DNA of 44,578 nt from a virus: the IMG/VR virus record IMGVR_UViG_3300036760_000421, positions 1-44,578 of that record. The stretch is one strand, 5' to 3'. Below the pieces are notes generated by a model, which was given only the letters and a program-made list of their open reading frames with translations, was not told the DNA's origin and made no database searches. Position numbers and translations under genes: made by a program. Position 1 is the stretch's first letter, and every line of letters starts with the position of its first letter. Below are positions 21,854 to 29,023 of the stretch, piece by piece.

Positions 21854-22134
21854 TGCCTTATATCAAACCCGAAATCCGTGGTGAGCTAAATCCATTTATT
21901 GACAGGTTAATAGGAGATATAGACACTGTTCAGGCTTGGATGGGAGGATCAAGGGAGGGTGTATTGAGCTATGTGATTACCCAGCTAATAGATGCCTTCT
22001 ATGGGCACGGTCATTATACCACTCTCTCACAAGGAATAGGTGTTTTGGATTGTGTTAAAGAGGAGTTTCGCAGAAAACGGCTTAATGTTTATGAGGACAA
22101 AAAGTGCCAAGAAAACGGAGATGTTTACAAATGA
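21853..22134 (+). CDS. DUF6899-like phage protein (93 aa)
   Basis: The sequence MPYIKPEIRGELNPFID, VLSYVITQLIDAF, IGVLDCVKEEFRR and YEDKKCQENGDVY matches my memory of the small DUF6899 family found in many phages and in nucleotide-metabolism gene clusters. It is soluble and helical. It overlaps both neighbours by one to four bases. Function is unknown for the family; the neighbours suggest nucleotide metabolism. Confidence 0.75.
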   Translation: MPYIKPEIRGELNPFIDRLIGDIDTVQAWMGGSREGVLSYVITQLIDAFYGHGHYTTLSQGIGVLDCVKEEFRRKRLNVYEDKKCQENGDVYK

Positions 22135-22475
22135 AAGTGTATGTAATCCATACTTTAGGGCGAAGACACGGATTAAGCGAATTAGAATGTGAAATCAATG
22201 TCCTCAAATCTATCCAGTGCGGGAGGGAACTCATTAAGAAAGGGCATAATCCATTTTTGCCCAATCTCTGGTGGTACGTTCATAAGGCGTGGGAAGACTC
22301 ACCGCAAGAAGGAGGATGGTTTAAGATGGTGTCCGATTGGATGCAGTTCTGCGATGCTGTCTTTGTCGGTGCAGTTCCTGAATGGGAGGACTCAGGAGTG
22401 CACCGTGAAATAAAAATGGCGACTGAAATGGGGAAGGTTATTTATTATCGGTTGGAGGACATACCCGATGCCTGA
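22131..22475 (+). CDS. Nucleoside 2-deoxyribosyltransferase-like protein
   Basis: MKVYVIHTLGR, RELIKKGHNPFLPNLWW, WMQFCDAVFVGAVPEWEDSGVHREIKMA and GKVIYYRLED follow the layout of the DUF4406/deoxyribosyltransferase-like fold: a Rossmann-like start, a cluster placing substrate, and the S/GVxxEI segment carrying the expected catalytic Glu. It may cleave or exchange bases on nucleosides, or only bind nucleotides. The start at 22131 overlaps the preceding stop; an upstream ATG at 22104 is inside the previous gene. It is coupled to the DUF1599-like gene. Confidence 0.75.
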   Translation: MKVYVIHTLGRRHGLSELECEINVLKSIQCGRELIKKGHNPFLPNLWWYVHKAWEDSPQEGGWFKMVSDWMQFCDAVFVGAVPEWEDSGVHREIKMATEMGKVIYYRLEDIPDA

Positions 22476-22764
22476 TACTTTTAATGAAGCCTGTCAATTA
22501 GTAGCAATGGAAATTGCTGAACTTTTGATGAAAAAACAAGCCGATTACGGGCACAGAAATATACTAGACTTTGGTGAGTTTGGAGTGTTGGTTAGATTGA
22601 ATGATAAGGTGGCTCGGCTAAAAAATCTCATAAATAAAGAAGCGACTAACGAACCGAAGCTAGATAGTTGGAGAGATATAGCGGGCTATGCTTTGATAGC
22701 AATAATGTTAGAAAGAGGATGGTTTGAATTACCCTTAAAAAGAGATGTTATTCCACCAAGATAA
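22468..22764 (+). CDS. DUF1599-like (nucleotide modification associated) protein
   Basis: KQADYGHRNILDFGEFGVLVRLNDKVARLKNL and DSWRDIAGYALIAIMLERGWF are characteristic of the DUF1599 family, described as associated with modified-nucleotide systems. The protein is 98 residues, helical, and resembles all-alpha nucleotide pyrophosphatases in its Glu/Asp pattern. Together with the deoxyribosyltransferase-like gene it suggests handling of phage nucleotides or base modification. The substrate cannot be told from sequence. Confidence 0.8.
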   Translation: MPDTFNEACQLVAMEIAELLMKKQADYGHRNILDFGEFGVLVRLNDKVARLKNLINKEATNEPKLDSWRDIAGYALIAIMLERGWFELPLKRDVIPPR

Positions 22765-22782
22765 CTTAAGGGAGATAATATA

Positions 22783-22920
22783 ATGAACTGGATAATAACT
22801 TATGAACCTGCAACCTCTGGCTATTATAAACATTGGTGGGAAGTCTCCAATAATTATTGCATCTTGCGTTGGTCAGAATGGGTAGAAATTCCTGAACTGC
22901 ACTGGGGGATATTGTTATGA
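22783..22920 (+). CDS. Trp-rich hypothetical protein (45 aa)
   Basis: This begins MNWIITYEPATSGYYKHWWE and has seven Trp in 45 residues. The ribosome site is GGGAGA. Its stop overlaps the next start (ATGA). Function unknown. Confidence 0.5.
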   Translation: MNWIITYEPATSGYYKHWWEVSNNYCILRWSEWVEIPELHWGILL

Positions 22921-23078
22921 ACTGGAAAGAGATAGAGAAAATTCAATTTGTGTGGTGGTGGCAATGCCCTACCTTCAAGTGGTGGCATTATCCTCGCACT
23001 TGGAAGAAGCCGATGTTTTGGGGGTTGTATCTTGGCATTGCTGAAATCCGCATATTTATAAAGGGATGTCATCAATGA
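22917..23078 (+). CDS. Trp-rich hypothetical protein (53 aa)
   Basis: This begins MNWKEIEKIQFVWWWQCPTF, with Trp clusters similar in style to the preceding gene, and may be membrane-associated. It overlaps genes on both sides by four bases. No family recognised. Confidence 0.5.
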   Translation: MNWKEIEKIQFVWWWQCPTFKWWHYPRTWKKPMFWGLYLGIAEIRIFIKGCHQ

Positions 23079-23155
23079 AATTCTTTAAGGACAATCTAAT
23101 CTATAATGGGATAGAGAGAAATGCGAATATTAAGTTATACTCAACGCTGGGATAA
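23075..23155 (+). CDS. Possible small protein (26 aa)
   Basis: The ATG overlaps the previous stop (ATGA) and the frame ends inside the start of the ASCH-like gene. There is no independent ribosome site, so translation would depend on coupling. It may be chance or may serve to deliver ribosomes to the next gene. Confidence 0.3.
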   Translation: MKFFKDNLIYNGIERNANIKLYSTLG

Positions 23156-23456
23156 ATTGAAGAAACCCATACATACGACCTTCCGCTATCCACGCAAGGA
23201 TAAGGATTGGTATGAAGGCGAAATTGTGCAAGAGGTTTATAAAACCCGTAGTCCCAACAGAGAAGTCCTGCAAAAAGCCAAGATAATTAAAAAAGAACCC
23301 AAGCAGTTAGTGGATATAATACACGAGGAAGCGATAGCCGATGGTTTTATTAACCTATACGCTATGTTTGAGTATCTTCAAAAAGCGCATAAGGGCAAAG
23401 ATATACATAAACCCATAAATAAACTAACGATAAAAATTATAGGGGCTTGCCCTTGA
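23121..23456 (+). CDS. ASCH/PUA-like domain protein
   Basis: RWDKLKKPIHTTFRYPRKDKDWYEGEIVQEVYKTRS, REVLQKAKIIKKEPK and DEEAIADGF-like text (HEEAIADGF) followed by NKLTIKI match the ASCH fold, a compact beta barrel related to PUA domains that binds RNA or modified nucleosides. At 111 residues it is a single domain. Some ASCH proteins are amidohydrolases on modified cytidine, which would fit the neighbouring nucleotide genes, but no activity is shown here. Confidence 0.75.
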   Translation: MRILSYTQRWDKLKKPIHTTFRYPRKDKDWYEGEIVQEVYKTRSPNREVLQKAKIIKKEPKQLVDIIHEEAIADGFINLYAMFEYLQKAHKGKDIHKPINKLTIKIIGACP

Positions 23457-23474
23457 AAGAAATAAGGGGATGAT

Positions 23475-23846
23475 ATGAGCAGGTCAGCAGGATTTAAGAC
23501 TCCGCAAATAACAAAGGATAGAATAGGGAATTCCTTAAAGGGGAATAAAAATGTTGTTAAAATGCGCCGAGCCGCCTCCTCTCACTTTATATTAAGATGG
23601 GAAAGTTGCCCCAAATGCGGAAGCACTCTATTGGGTGAAGATGAGGATGGGCAGTACTGCTTATGTGGATGGCATAATTATGGAGAGCCATTACCCTTTT
23701 TGGCAAGCGAGGCAGCGGAAAAGCGAGAAAGTAGAAACCGCCAGATTGGGGAAGATTTTTTGGGTGGAAAAACACGTGGGGAATTATCAGCGAAATATCA
23801 TTTGTCAAAACCTAGCATAAGTGATATACTTAAAGGCATAAGATGA
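23475..23846 (+). CDS. Zinc-ribbon plus helix-turn-helix protein
   Basis: A basic N-terminus is followed by a zinc ribbon, CPKCGS (about residue 45) with CLCGW (about 58). A C-terminal helix-turn-helix follows (about 95-120, GKTRGELSAKYHLSKPSISDILKGI), like the end of recombinase or sigma-type DNA-binding domains. At 123 residues it may regulate phage transcription. The start follows GGGGATGAT and the end overlaps the next gene. Confidence 0.7.
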   Translation: MSRSAGFKTPQITKDRIGNSLKGNKNVVKMRRAASSHFILRWESCPKCGSTLLGEDEDGQYCLCGWHNYGEPLPFLASEAAEKRESRNRQIGEDFLGGKTRGELSAKYHLSKPSISDILKGIR

Positions 23847-24046
23847 ATAAAGAACAGGCGCACAGTATTTTAGATGGCGTTCTCAATAGCAGGGGATACT
23901 GGGGAGAGGTTATCCTGACTGTTCAAAATAGCGAGGTAACCCACTGCCGCTTATCGCCCACTGCCAAATCAAGAGCAGAGTTAGATACTGCGCTAAAACT
24001 ATCAGAATATTTGAAAGAGTTTAATGAGAGAAAAGATGATGAATAA
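23843..24046 (+). CDS. DUF2292-like small protein (67 aa)
   Basis: The core ILDGVLNSRGYWGEVILTVQNSEVTHCRLSPTAK weakly resembles DUF2292, a small family of unknown function with the pattern Gly-x-Val-x-Ile-x-Val and a basic patch. The tail is acidic. It overlaps the preceding stop as ATGA. Family link uncertain. Confidence 0.5.
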   Translation: MNKEQAHSILDGVLNSRGYWGEVILTVQNSEVTHCRLSPTAKSRAELDTALKLSEYLKEFNERKDDE

Positions 24047-24069
24047 AGGAGAATTGTCTGGGAGCACGA

Positions 24070-24098
24070 CTCAGGGCATAAAGCAAAATGCCCCTGAG
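24070..24098 (+). promoter_or_regulatory. Hairpin enclosing the start codon of the 24088 gene
   Basis: CTCAGGGCAT (24070-24079) pairs with ATGCCCCTGAG (24088-24098) with one bulged C; the second arm contains the ATG. No ribosome site stands near that ATG; a GGAG lies about 40 bases upstream. The fold could hide the start until opened by upstream translation or a factor. Confidence 0.5.
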
Positions 24099-24426
24099 CA
24101 ACGATAAAAAATACGGCTGGGTATCAGAATGCGGGTGGAGATATAAGCCTAGCTGGTTAAAGGAAATCGCCGAGAATTATTACGCCTATGAGGGGGCGGA
24201 AGTCGGTAGCGAAAAGTTAGATAGGAAGATAGATTTTGATATGGCGTTAAAAAGCTTATCTAATCGGCGCAGAAAAGCAATAGAATTATACATAGACGGG
24301 TGGGAAGATATTACGGTTGAGACGGATTATCAAATTCAATCCGAATGGGGATTTTATAATGTGGCAAGTTTTAGAAAGAGTAGCTTTGGGCTTATGGCGG
24401 ATTGGTTAAATGGCAAAAGAAAGTGA
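24088..24426 (+). CDS. Sigma region-4-like DNA-binding protein (112 aa)
   Basis: The central part, DFDMALKSLSNRRRKAIELYIDG, resembles the helix pair seen in sigma-factor region 4 and in small phage regulators (the 'L..L..R.R..I.LY..G' pattern). A Trp/Tyr-rich N-terminus (WVSECGWRYKPSWLKEIAENYY) precedes it. Being late in the early operon, it may regulate late transcription; this is inference. Its start codon is inside a hairpin. Confidence 0.5.
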   Translation: MPLSNDKKYGWVSECGWRYKPSWLKEIAENYYAYEGAEVGSEKLDRKIDFDMALKSLSNRRRKAIELYIDGWEDITVETDYQIQSEWGFYNVASFRKSSFGLMADWLNGKRK

Positions 24427-24760
24427 GACTAGTTATTGGTCAGATTGCGGACAAATATATTTTACTGGTGGAAATGCTTTTGGGCTAACCGCAGAATTGA
24501 TTACTATTTGTTTGGGCGAAGAAGATGTTATTAAAAAGGTGCTAGAAGATGGGCAGCTGCCAGACAATTTGAATTCTACACAGAGGCTAGCATTATCAGA
24601 TATTATGGAATATCGAAAGGAGAAAAATGGAGAAGATATTGGAACAGGAAGTTTGGAGCGAACCTGCCATCTGCGAATTGCTGGGCGTAAACAAAAAACA
24701 GCTAGACAATTTAAGGCGAGAAAAGGACTTCCCCTGCATCCGATTAAATCAAAAGGTTAG
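24410..24760 (+). CDS. Hypothetical protein overlapping the HTH gene in another frame
   Basis: The first 70 residues (MAKESETSYWSDCGQIYFTG, NSTQRLALSDIMEYRK) look protein-like. From about residue 73 the frame runs for 134 bases over the well-supported 24627 gene. Either this gene has a long antiparallel-composition tail of low meaning, or the true product is shorter through a frameshift near the GAAAAATGG run at 24624. No family recognised. Confidence 0.35.
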   Translation: MAKESETSYWSDCGQIYFTGGNAFGLTAELITICLGEEDVIKKVLEDGQLPDNLNSTQRLALSDIMEYRKEKNGEDIGTGSLERTCHLRIAGRKQKTARQFKARKGLPLHPIKSKG

Positions 24761-24821
24761 AATATATCTGGCGGAAGATATTTTGCAATATCTCAAAAAT
24801 CGGGGTGGGGGAATTTCATAA
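24627..24821 (+). CDS. Helix-turn-helix (excisionase/MerR-type) DNA-binding protein
   Basis: EPAICELLGVNKKQLDNLRREKDFPCIRLNQKVRIYLAEDILQYLKNR is a classic winged-helix excisionase-like domain of about 50 residues: a DNA-recognition helix, then the Arg-x-x-x-x-Phe-P-x-x-Arg turn and a strand leading to the final helix. It starts behind GGAGAAAA. It may act as an architectural or regulatory DNA-binding factor. With no integrase in the window, true excisionase activity is not implied. Confidence 0.75.
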   Translation: MEKILEQEVWSEPAICELLGVNKKQLDNLRREKDFPCIRLNQKVRIYLAEDILQYLKNRGGGIS

Positions 24822-24823
24822 CT

Positions 24824-24896
24824 ACCCCAAATCGGCACGAATATCCGCCAAATCCGTATTCGTGTTATAGCTGAACTGGCAAGGATTTTTTGGGGT
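24824..24896 (+). ncRNA. Structured intergenic RNA element
   Basis: An outer stem ACCCCAAA (24824-24831) with TTTGGGGT (24889-24896) encloses a perfect 8-bp hairpin CACGAATA/TATTCGTG (24836-24864, 13-base loop). AATCC in that loop can also pair with GGATT at 24883-24887, giving a possible pseudoknot. A run of T overlaps the outer stem. It may act as a leader for the 24933 gene or as a weak terminator. Confidence 0.45.
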
Positions 24897-24932
24897 GGTA
24901 TCAATCTATAGGTCAAGGGGAAAATAACGCTG

Positions 24933-25166
24933 ATGGAAATAAGAATTAACAGAGAAAACCTATCCCATTACGATACAGGCGGGGGATACAGGGAGACTTC
25001 GGCAGATATTTATATTGACGAAACTAGTAACCCTCGCCAGCAAAGAAGAACAGTTATTTATGAAACTCTCGGTGCTTTATTAGACCCCTTTGAAACCAAT
25101 GGCGAATTTATAGAGAGCCTAACGGATGCCTTAATAGATGCCCTAGACCAACTGGGGGAGAAGTAA
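24933..25166 (+). CDS. Hypothetical phage protein (77 aa)
   Basis: The text LSHYDTGGGYRETSADIYID and RRTVIYETLGALLD, EFIESLTDALIDALDQL gives a strand-rich start and an acidic helical end. I recall similar short phage proteins but no function. The ribosome site is weak (AAGGGGAAAATAAC). It overlaps the next gene start by one base (TAATG). Confidence 0.55.
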   Translation: MEIRINRENLSHYDTGGGYRETSADIYIDETSNPRQQRRTVIYETLGALLDPFETNGEFIESLTDALIDALDQLGEK

Positions 25167-25261
25167 TGAATTGGCTGGAGGTAGAAATATGCGTGTTTGT
25201 CTGTCTTTTGTTTGATATTTTAAGGGATTGGCTGAAAAAGCGCATAAAGAGAGGAGGGTGA
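25166..25261 (+). CDS. Small single-pass membrane peptide (31 aa)
   Basis: One hydrophobic stretch (VEICVFVCLLFDIL) precedes a basic end (KKRIKRGG). It follows GGGGGAGAAG and overlaps the preceding stop. It is the last plus-strand early gene, just before the convergent terminator. Confidence 0.45.
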   Translation: MNWLEVEICVFVCLLFDILRDWLKKRIKRGG

Positions 25262-25294
25262 GAATTAGAAGGTAATTTATAAGTCTCAAAGTGC

Positions 25295-25319
25295 GGAGAG
25301 GGACGATTAGTCCCTCTCC
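25295..25319. terminator. Convergent-operon hairpin terminator
   Basis: GGAGAGGGAC (25295-25304), loop GATTA and GTCCCTCTCC (25310-25319) form a perfect 10-bp stem. It separates the rightward early operon from the leftward lysis genes and would read as a stem in both directions. No long T tail is present on either strand. Confidence 0.8.
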
Positions 25320-25337
25320 TCATTAAGAATGGTAGGG

Positions 25338-25496
25338 TTATTTCACAGAGGCTATGGTAAGCCCGATACCTAGCAAGGCTATACCGCCGAAAAACATTCC
25401 CCAACCAGAGCCAGCGAGACCAAGAACAAACATCGTCCACCCTGCAGCACCAAATAGGCAGGCGATTACAAGTTTAGCTATGTCGGTAATCCTCAT
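25338..25496 (-). CDS. Two-helix membrane protein, holin-like (52 aa)
   Basis: Two hydrophobic helices (about residues 7-25 and 29-48; LVIACLFGAAGWTMFVLGL and GMFFGGIALLGIGLTIA) with a tight turn fit a small holin or antiholin. I start at 25496, where AGGAGGTG precedes the ATG, rather than 25544. Upstream on this strand is TTGTTATAAT, a possible -10 without a good -35. Last gene of the leftward transcript, next to a second candidate holin. Confidence 0.55.
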   Translation of the reverse strand: MRITDIAKLVIACLFGAAGWTMFVLGLAGSGWGMFFGGIALLGIGLTIASVK

Positions 25497-25565
25497 TTTC
25501 TGCTTCACCTCCTTAAATTTAATTATAACAACATCCCTTGCCATAGATGGCGATAAGGACAGATA

Positions 25566-25820
25566 TTACCACCAACCTGCGTCTTTCAATAATTTACCAA
25601 ACCAAGCAAGAATAGCCGAACCAATAACTGAACCAGTTATTTTTATTGCTCGCATAAATACTAACCTGAAGGATGTATTTTCCCTGATAAGGTCAATGGC
25701 ATTTTGCAATGAGCCGTTTTGTTCTTTTTGGTGCGTTTCTAGCTTCTCCACAAGTTGCCAGATATTCCTAGTTCGCTCATCCAATCTTATCAATAAGTCG
25801 TGATATTCCTGCTTGGTCAT
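25566..25820 (-). CDS. Holin-like protein: coiled coil plus C-terminal membrane helix
   Basis: The N-terminal 55 residues (LIRLDERTRNIWQLVEKLET) form a predicted coiled coil, and the C-terminal part (FMRAIKITGSVIGSAILAWFGKLL) one membrane helix. This layout matches XhlA-type and related phage holins that permeabilise the membrane to release lysis enzymes. At 84 residues the size fits. It neighbours an NlpC/P60-like protein. Confidence 0.65.
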   Translation of the reverse strand: MTKQEYHDLLIRLDERTRNIWQLVEKLETHQKEQNGSLQNAIDLIRENTSFRLVFMRAIKITGSVIGSAILAWFGKLLKDAGWW

Positions 25821-25828
25821 TGGGGATT

Positions 25829-25978
25829 TTACTCCTTACTTCTTTTGAACATAAACCCCAGCTTATCAAAACCAAGGATGGCAAGATTGAAGCCGACATA
25901 GGTTCCATCTTTCCGCAGGAGAACTATCCCTAGCCAGGGTTTCCCGTCCATGTGAATACAAAGGTCTATCCTATCCAT
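25829..25978 (-). CDS. Hypothetical protein (49 aa)
   Basis: This starts behind AAAGGAGGTGAATA. It begins MDRIDLCIHMDGKPWLGIVL and continues with LRKDGTYVGFNLAILGFDKLGF, likely a small beta sheet. It lies within the lysis cluster. No family recognised. Confidence 0.6.
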   Translation of the reverse strand: MDRIDLCIHMDGKPWLGIVLLRKDGTYVGFNLAILGFDKLGFMFKRSKE

Positions 25979-25994
25979 TATTCACCTCCTTTAA

Positions 25995-26711
25995 CTAACA
26001 ACTTCCGCTATATGCAACCATAAGAATAAGCACCGAAGCCAACCAAGCGGCAATGAGTGCTACTATAACCCATACCAACGCATTCCTCATTTCCCCCTTA
26101 TTGTCTTTGGGCGTTTGGCTTAATGCGATTTCTTCGGTGGCTATCGGTATTTCGGGCTTTGTTTCTACTAGTTCAAATAATTCGCCTGACAACTCTGCAT
26201 ATTTATAAGCCGCTGGGACAGGGGCAAATTCATCGGGGATAATTGAGCAGCCAGCTAAATCATAGGCTTCGTCCACTGCCTCGGTGCAAACAAACTTGTC
26301 ATCTCTGCACCAACTTAGTTCCCAGGGATAGATTGGTCTTATCCTGCCCTTAGTTAAGAAATTCTTGAAAAGCAACCAGAAGCCCTGGAGCATAATCTTT
26401 AGGATTAATAGGTAATCATATTTGCTTCGCCCATAGCGGGTTAAGGCAATGGGGGCAAGGCGGCAGGCATCTTCGGGGCAATCTGCCCGATAAAACTTTA
26501 TATCTGCGTCCTTGTAAAATGAAAGTCTACCCACTGCTATTCCCTTCCCGATGCTTTCAAGGATTATGTAGTCATCCTCATCTGGAACTTGCCACACTAT
26601 AAGTCCATAATGGAAGCGGTCAGTCTTCGGAGCCATTAGTTTACTGGCAAGCCATCCCATAAACCCTGTATTCCGAGTAGCGAAAATATCCCCAGGTTTA
26701 AGCCCTATCAT
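25995..26711 (-). CDS. Permuted NlpC/P60 (YiiX-like) papain-fold enzyme with membrane anchor
   Basis: LKPGDIFATRN near the N-terminus, HYGLIV (about residue 34, catalytic His), YIILESIGKG, and FVCTEAVDEAY (about residue 140, catalytic Cys) match the permuted NlpC/P60 fold, in which His precedes Cys. Residues about 210-235 form a C-terminal membrane helix. Family members cut peptidoglycan peptides or lipids/amides. As I find no other endolysin candidate in the window, it may be the lysis enzyme, but the anchor is unusual for that. It overlaps the upstream coiled-coil gene by four bases. Confidence 0.7.
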   Translation of the reverse strand: MIGLKPGDIFATRNTGFMGWLASKLMAPKTDRFHYGLIVWQVPDEDDYIILESIGKGIAVGRLSFYKDADIKFYRADCPEDACRLAPIALTRYGRSKYDYLLILKIMLQGFWLLFKNFLTKGRIRPIYPWELSWCRDDKFVCTEAVDEAYDLAGCSIIPDEFAPVPAAYKYAELSGELFELVETKPEIPIATEEIALSQTPKDNKGEMRNALVWVIVALIAAWLASVLILMVAYSGSC

Positions 26712-26896
26712 CCCTTTTCACCATCCTTCCCTAGGCGTTCAAGCAGCCTCACTTCCCCCTCTATTTTTAGAGCTTCCTGGAGTAAAAGCTGCCTCTTCCC
26801 CTGGATTTGCTCAATGTTTTGGGCGAGTTCGTTTATCTCGTCCACTACCTTCTGTCTTCTGTCTTTTGCTGATTGAAGTTCGTTTTTAATGTCCAT
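26708..26896 (-). CDS. Small coiled-coil protein (62 aa)
   Basis: Almost entirely heptad-like (INELAQNIEQIQGKRQLLLQ), charged and soluble, with no signal or membrane segment. Located between the tail protein and the lysis genes and overlapping the NlpC/P60-like gene. It could be a lysis accessory protein or a small virion component; function unknown. Confidence 0.6.
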   Translation of the reverse strand: MDIKNELQSAKDRRQKVVDEINELAQNIEQIQGKRQLLLQEALKIEGEVRLLERLGKDGEKG

Positions 26897-26905
26897 TTAT
26901 ACTCC

Positions 26906-29023
26906 TTAATAATTATGTAGTGTCTGCCAGCTTCCATTGATATAGGCATAAATATTGTGGTCGCTGGAATTGAGATACATTCTTCCTTCTGCTGCTATTG
27001 GGTGGCTAGTTCTTTGGGGTAGGTCAATATAACAAGCACTACCGAAGGTTAACGGAGACATACATATTATGGGATTCCCCAAAAGTTCAAGGGCAGCAGC
27101 GCTAGCAGCAACACGGAAATGACCTGCATCCACCGCATAAACAACCCCCTTAAATACCCCCCCATAGTTAAAGATTAAATATTGCCCTTCAATCTTTAGC
27201 CCAGCAGCATCCAAAGAAACTGCCCCCGCCCCTGCATATAGCTTCCCATCTGAACCCATTTTGGTTTGGTAATTAGTGCCAGCTCTTGCGTCAGTCGCAT
27301 TAGCAAATGTAGCAAAAGCCATATCTGTCCCATAGAGCCTAATACCTTTGGTAGCATCTATAATGACCCCAGATTCGCTATACCATTCTCCCGATGCAAT
27401 ACAGGCACTTAGTAGAATATGTCCAGCTGAGATGTCGGTCTTATAAACTAATCCATAGGTCGTCCCTATAACTACTTGGTCTAAAAGAACCAATCCGCTT
27501 GCAGAAAGGGAGGTAGTTTTAACTCTTGAATAGGTCGTTCCGTTTGCTATTGCATCTAGGGTGGTCGCCGTCCAATCTCCAGCGACATACGCCCCCGTTG
27601 CCCTGGCTGTAGTGCACCTCTTTACAGTAGAGGTATCCATCCATATATCGCCGACATCATAGGGAGTTGTTGGTGTTGCGGTAAAAGTTCGGGATTTGCT
27701 ATCAGGGTCGTAACCCACCGCATACTCGCAGGCATCGGATAGAAGAATCTTCCCTGCCGTGATTTGATTTGAGAGAACCCTTTTATAGTTCGTCCCCTCT
27801 TGAATATCGTCTAACGAAATAAACTCATCAACATATAGCTTATCTACTCTTAATCGTTCTAAGTCTAATTCTTTCAAGCCCGAAGAGGTTGTTAAACTCT
27901 GATACAGGTCTTTGAGATATGTATTTATCGGGGGGTCGCCGAGACTGAAGTTTAACAAATATTCTCTCTTAGAATGACTGTAGTTAAAGGAGAGCGAACC
28001 GAGATTTCCTGTTCTAAAATCGGCTTCTCTCTCATCTGTAACTTTTATGTAATCAAATAACTCAGCACCGCAATTTACAGGGACGGAAGCCGAGCCCATT
28101 TTTGCATTTAACTGAGCACGAATTATAACAGCCGAAGCGATTGAGGTTGCCTCAGCATTACTCGCAAGTCTCATATCGTAGTAATCTCGTTTGGGAAGTA
28201 GAGCGTAAGAGGTAGTATCCTGAGCATATCCTGTATACTGTGGGTCGTCATCTGTCCTAGATTGGACGACAACATAATTAGGAATTACAAGAGACTTTCG
28301 GTAAGCCTTAGAGAAAAACGGATGCCCTGAATCTAATGAATATTCGTAATTGTAGGTCGTTCCTGAAGTCGTTGGAACAAAAATGTGTATCTTGCCGTCG
28401 TCCTCAAATCTATGGACGCACCCCGTTCTTTCAATCAGTCTCTTGAAAGCCGTCCACCTATTTCCACCAACAGGGATTCTGAATGAATCCTTTGGACAAT
28501 ACGAGTTTATCAGGCTGTCTTCGCTGTCAAACACTATTTCATAGGCTTGACAATGTGAAAAGCACGCTAGGGTCGCCGTGGTTATCTCGGTTAAAAGGGT
28601 CTTAACTGTCTTGGTATCTGATTCTAGGGGGAAGTAATTAGCACTAGATTCATCCAGTGCCATCATATCGGGGATGCCGAGCATGGTTAAAAGACAGGTC
28701 AGTTTCCCTGGGCTGGAATTGAGTTGCTGCCAGGTTACTGTCATAGGAGAAGTATCGGCGTATTCCTTGCCTGATTTAGTCAGGAGTCCATGAGAGATGA
28801 CTGCCGTGTAGCCTTTAAGGTCTTTGCCCGTGAAATAGCCATCTGAATTATCAAGTTCAACCTCTTTGGCATAAACATGGTCGGGGTCAAAATAGTGGTT
28901 TAATGATTTAATACGGTCAGCCTCTAAAGTATATGAAGTTGCGCCAGAGGTAAGAACAATCTTCGGAGCTGGCTCTGAGCTCTTCTTTTGTGCTGCTAAT
29001 AAAGCATCAGATAAAGTTCTCAT
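26906..29023 (-). CDS. Tail hub / receptor-binding tail protein (705 aa)
   Basis: Residues 1-370 (ALLAAQKKSSEPAPKIVLTS, LDNSDGYFTGKDLKGYTAVI, GNRWTAFKRLIERTGCVHRFEDDGKIHIF, NYVVVQSR) resemble by recall the hub-like tail proteins of siphophages and podophages. Residues about 400-700 hold several fibre-type units around GT(N/T)Y...I-x-AG-x-ILLS, ending in YLNSSDHNIYAYINGSWQTL, a motif frequent at the tips of phage fibres. It likely anchors the tail and contacts the cell surface. It overlaps the 165-aa gene by four bases. Confidence 0.75.
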   Translation of the reverse strand: MRTLSDALLAAQKKSSEPAPKIVLTSGATSYTLEADRIKSLNHYFDPDHVYAKEVELDNSDGYFTGKDLKGYTAVISHGLLTKSGKEYADTSPMTVTWQQLNSSPGKLTCLLTMLGIPDMMALDESSANYFPLESDTKTVKTLLTEITTATLACFSHCQAYEIVFDSEDSLINSYCPKDSFRIPVGGNRWTAFKRLIERTGCVHRFEDDGKIHIFVPTTSGTTYNYEYSLDSGHPFFSKAYRKSLVIPNYVVVQSRTDDDPQYTGYAQDTTSYALLPKRDYYDMRLASNAEATSIASAVIIRAQLNAKMGSASVPVNCGAELFDYIKVTDEREADFRTGNLGSLSFNYSHSKREYLLNFSLGDPPINTYLKDLYQSLTTSSGLKELDLERLRVDKLYVDEFISLDDIQEGTNYKRVLSNQITAGKILLSDACEYAVGYDPDSKSRTFTATPTTPYDVGDIWMDTSTVKRCTTARATGAYVAGDWTATTLDAIANGTTYSRVKTTSLSASGLVLLDQVVIGTTYGLVYKTDISAGHILLSACIASGEWYSESGVIIDATKGIRLYGTDMAFATFANATDARAGTNYQTKMGSDGKLYAGAGAVSLDAAGLKIEGQYLIFNYGGVFKGVVYAVDAGHFRVAASAAALELLGNPIICMSPLTFGSACYIDLPQRTSHPIAAEGRMYLNSSDHNIYAYINGSWQTLHNY

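Noticed and set aside
24627-24821. Evidence of a temperate phage (excisionase-like protein)
   Set aside because: The domain is common in regulators, and no integrase, attachment site or repressor was found in the window.
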